Below, one piece after another: positions 9,149 through 12,068 of a DNA stretch of 12,068 nucleotides. The translations under genes and the position numbers were made by a program. The DNA is from Conidiobolus incongruus B7586. Its lineage: Eukaryota > Entomophthoromycota > Entomophthoromycetes > Entomophthorales > Conidiobolaceae. The stretch is taken from positions 1-12,068 of the forward strand of contig JNEM01006894.1 of the NCBI GenBank assembly GCA_000697335.1, read 5' to 3'. The notes under the pieces are model-generated. The model was not told the DNA's origin, ran no database searches, and was given only the letters and a program-made list of their open reading frames with translations. Numbering within the stretch: position 1 is the first letter of the stretch; each line of letters starts with the position of its first letter.

Positions 9149-10183
9149 ATGTTTAAACTAGATTATAATTATCAAAAGGCTTTTATTTTTGTATCTTTAG
9201 AACTTAACCATAAACCCTTTAAAATCATCTAAAACTTTTAAACAGTTTATGGAAATGGTGCTTTATCTAAAACTACCATATATCACTAGATTTGTGATTT
9301 TAATGCTAAAAGGGACATTATTCAAAATTTACCAAAATTTAAAAACTAATTTCTATTGTTATTCTTTCACTTACTAATAAAATAAAAAAATATATTAAGA
9401 AATACCTTTTTATTTCTGCTAGAGAATTATTAAAGTAATTTAATATTAATTATATAAGCATGTTATATTTACTTATGTTTAAACTTAGATTAATTAATAA
9501 AAATATAAAATAGATACTTTATAATTTAACAAAAACCTAAAAGAAAATTAAAGTAGCTATAGCTAAATTAAACTTATTAAGGTATAACCAAAAATAAAGG
9601 TTTTTACAGTAAATACTTATAATTAATGAATTTTAAATTCCTTTATATAATCCTTTATTTAAAAATAAAACAAGATGTTTGGTTAAGCTAAATCAATCCC
9701 CTTTATAAATTCCAATAAATAAATACTTTAAATATAAGTAAATATTAATTGTTGTAATAGATTATAATGGTATATGGTTTTTTTTATTTAATATCTAAAA
9801 GAAAATCAATTAATAGTAAATTATATATTACTTTTTTAAATAAAATATTTTCTAAATAGTGTTCTTAATATAAATTGAGGACATTTATTATTTTGCATAA
9901 TAATTACAAAATATATAAAACTAAAGCTATAAAAGATTTTTTATATAAAAAAAATTAGAGGGAGTTACTATATCTAGTATATTCACTTGATTATAACCTA
10001 TATGATTATAATTGTTTTAGACAATTAAAAAAATAGCTTATAAAAAAAAATTCCTGCAAATAAATTAAATTGGTTTGTGAAATATCAAATTTCAGTTTTT
10101 AATAAAAAGAACTATTTTTTAGGTATTAGAAGCTTACTAAAGGTATAGAAAAGAGTTATTAATAATAAAAGAGGCTATTTATT
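9149..10183 (+). pseudogene. Decayed Tc1/mariner (IS630-type) DNA transposase, UAR = Gln code
   Basis: The intact enzyme would cut and paste a transposon at TA sites. Read with UAA/UAG as Gln, the frame from the ATG at 9149 has an N-terminal helix-turn-helix at about residues 14-55. Its core VYGNGALSKTTIY (33-45) closely follows the mariner form VYGxGALSxxT. Residues 246-295 follow the second half of the catalytic core: FIILHNN (246-252), a KAIKDFL helix (259-265), ELLYLVYSLDYN (272-283), then a basic QLKKQL segment (292-297). The usual pattern there is hhhDNaxxHk...PxYSPDLNPIE...LKK. Relative to it, the second Asp is His250, the following His is Tyr256, two Pro are Leu (280, 284), and Asp286 stands where Glu or Asp is expected. 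The first catalytic Asp is not evident near residues 168-176. Similarity ends around residue 345, a normal length for the family. The UGA-free frame actually runs from 9122 to a TGA at 10568-10570. The copy is most likely inactive. Subfamily cannot be assigned. Confidence 0.85.
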
Positions 10184-11962
10184 TTATACTATTTATTAAT
10201 TTTTATATATTATTTATTAATTTATTTGTTTAATATTAATTTTAAAATTGTGCCATTATTTAATTTCTACACTAATATCATAAATATCAATAATTTTTTA
10301 TATATCATAATATTATAATAATTACTTAATTAAATTTATGCTTAATTTTATTATTAATATAAATAAAATTAACCAATAATTTTGATTTATTCAAAATTTA
10401 AAATTAATTTTAATTATGAATTTGATTTCATATCCAGAGTATTTTCAAAATAATCAATTATATTCAAATATCATTAGGAATACAATATTATCCCAATTTT
10501 AAATTCTTATACTATTGAACTCTAATTAGTGACAATGATAAATATTGATATTATGAGTTAACCCAATTGATATCTTCTGAATAACCATATAAACAATATT
10601 TTATATAATTCAAAAAGTGTGGAATTATATATTTTTATAATTATTAAATAATATTTTTAGTTTTTCAAATTTATAGTTTATCTAAAAGTTATTGTCAAAT
10701 TTCAATTATTTTAAATATTATAATAACTAAAATTTTTATTCATAGAATTGATTGTATTGCCCTATCAATATTCTCATTATTAGAAGATGAATAATATCAT
10801 ATTCTGCTTTATTTGATACTTCTAGGCATATATATTCTTCTATTCAGTTTGCTAAGTTAATCATAATTCGAATGATACTTAATAGTCCACTCTTTGGTGT
10901 GAATAAATATTATTCAGATTTGAAATAATTTGAAATCAATATCATCACGTTATTAAAATATTGTGATCTTAGTTACAAAATTAATAATTAAGAATTGAAT
11001 ATACGAAATTATATCAATCTTTTCTACCATATATGTTATAGAGTATTTTTATAAGATTAAAAAATTTCAAAATTATGATTCTTTTTTGAGAATATTTAAT
11101 AGATTTGAACAAGATATATTTTTAATATGTTTCTAAAATAATATGTCTACTATTCAATTGTCATTATTAAAATCATATTTAAAAATTAAAATACAAATAT
11201 TTGACAAATATAAAATAAGAAAATTAAATAGAATATAATTAAAATTTTATATACTGATATATTATGAATTATAACAACTTATTTAGACTTTATTTTAATG
11301 AATATTAAAATTTTTTTCAAATTATAACAAAATAATAATAGAATTTTATTAAACACCAATTTTAAAAAAATTTATTATTATCTAAATATCTAATAATTAT
11401 AATTTGAATTCAGAATTTAACATGTATTATGATTAATTTAAATAAATAAATACTAAAGAATATATTTGGCTTACTTAACATATTCTCTCTGTATTCTAAT
11501 TACTAATGCATTGTGAATATTTCCTAATGCATAGTATCATCCGAAACATAGCTATAATCATATTTATTATTAAATCTTATATTAATAATTAACATTTTAT
11601 AACCGCAAGAAATTTTTTAAAATAAACCAATCAATGTTTAAAAAATTTCACCAAAATATATACCATATTAATTTTCATATGATAGTTGCTAAATTTGATA
11701 TGTTATCCGATATTAATAGGCTAGATTATCTTTTTATTAATCATATTTACCAGTTATGATATCCCTATTTTGACATGTTTTGTTCATTTGCGGTTTATCA
11801 ATTAAAATTTAGTATAAAAGGTATATTTCCCATATTTAGATTCATATCAGCTACTATTTAATTGGAGAATAATATACATTATAAATTTATCCAAATGCTT
11901 GTAGCTAGTACTAAAGTTTGATTTAGTATGAGATATAAATCAGTATTATTCACTGTATTTTC
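10184..11962. other. AT-rich stretch without recognised genes
   Basis: About 10-20 % GC. The transposase frame stays formally open to 10570, but its translation becomes Ile/Asn/Tyr/Leu monotony after about 10183. Nothing else was recognised on either strand. Confidence 0.5.

Positions 11963-12018
<56 letters not shown>
11963..12018. repeat. (TTA)n microsatellite, about 19 units
   Basis: A perfect TTA/ATT trinucleotide run of 56 bases. A much shorter run of the same motif stands at 2-15. Confidence 0.97.
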
Positions 12019-12068
12019 TTTCCAGTTTAATATCATATTGCTTAAAATGTATATAATAATAAAATTAC

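Noticed and set aside
10168-10181. AAAGAGG similar to part of the Tetrahymena chromosome breakage sequence (reverse orientation)
   Set aside because: Only seven bases match and the rest differs; it also lies inside the transposase frame.
1-12068. Mitochondrial, Plasmodium or Dictyostelium origin
   Set aside because: No organellar rRNA, tRNA or respiratory genes are visible. The transposase and the 4780 gene need UAR as sense codons, which these nuclear genomes do not use.

Overview
This window is eukaryotic, extremely AT-rich (about 80-85 % A+T by eye, falling to roughly 55-65 % in one central block), and best read as DNA of a ciliate that translates UAA and UAG as glutamine and keeps UGA as stop. 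Two independent loci support this. A minus-strand reading frame (4780 downward) keeps its coding-like composition through seven UAA/UAG codons. A plus-strand frame (9149 onward) spells out a Tc1/mariner-type transposase only if UAR is Gln. The composition, the decayed transposase and the long gene-poor AT-rich stretches suit germline (micronuclear) DNA of an oligohymenophorean such as Tetrahymena or a relative. The species cannot be fixed from sequence alone.

Layout. 1-1500: extremely AT-rich, nothing recognised. 1500-3350: slightly less AT-rich, with three long UGA-free frames of unknown meaning; two of them form a divergent pair around 2812-2836. 3350-4315: AT-rich, with a TTTGA/TTTAA pentanucleotide tract. 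4316-6340: a clearly GC-richer block holding the best host gene candidate (minus strand, 4780 to about 4366) and, on the plus strand, an unrecognised candidate gene region (about 5136-6305) with coding-like base periodicity and one intron-like gap. 6340-8060: AT-rich, nothing recognised. 8066-8532: a modest GC rise with an unidentified UGA-free frame. 9149-10183: decayed Tc1/mariner transposase. 10200-11960: AT-rich, nothing recognised. 11963-12018: a TTA microsatellite.

The genes show no evident joint pathway. The picture is of a small gene-bearing block between AT-rich, transposon-bearing flanks, as expected where retained sequence meets germline-limited sequence. With UGA as the only stop in AT-rich DNA, frames of 100-200 codons arise by chance, so only the transposase and the 4780 minus-strand frame are called with real confidence. 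The other frames are listed as low-confidence candidates.
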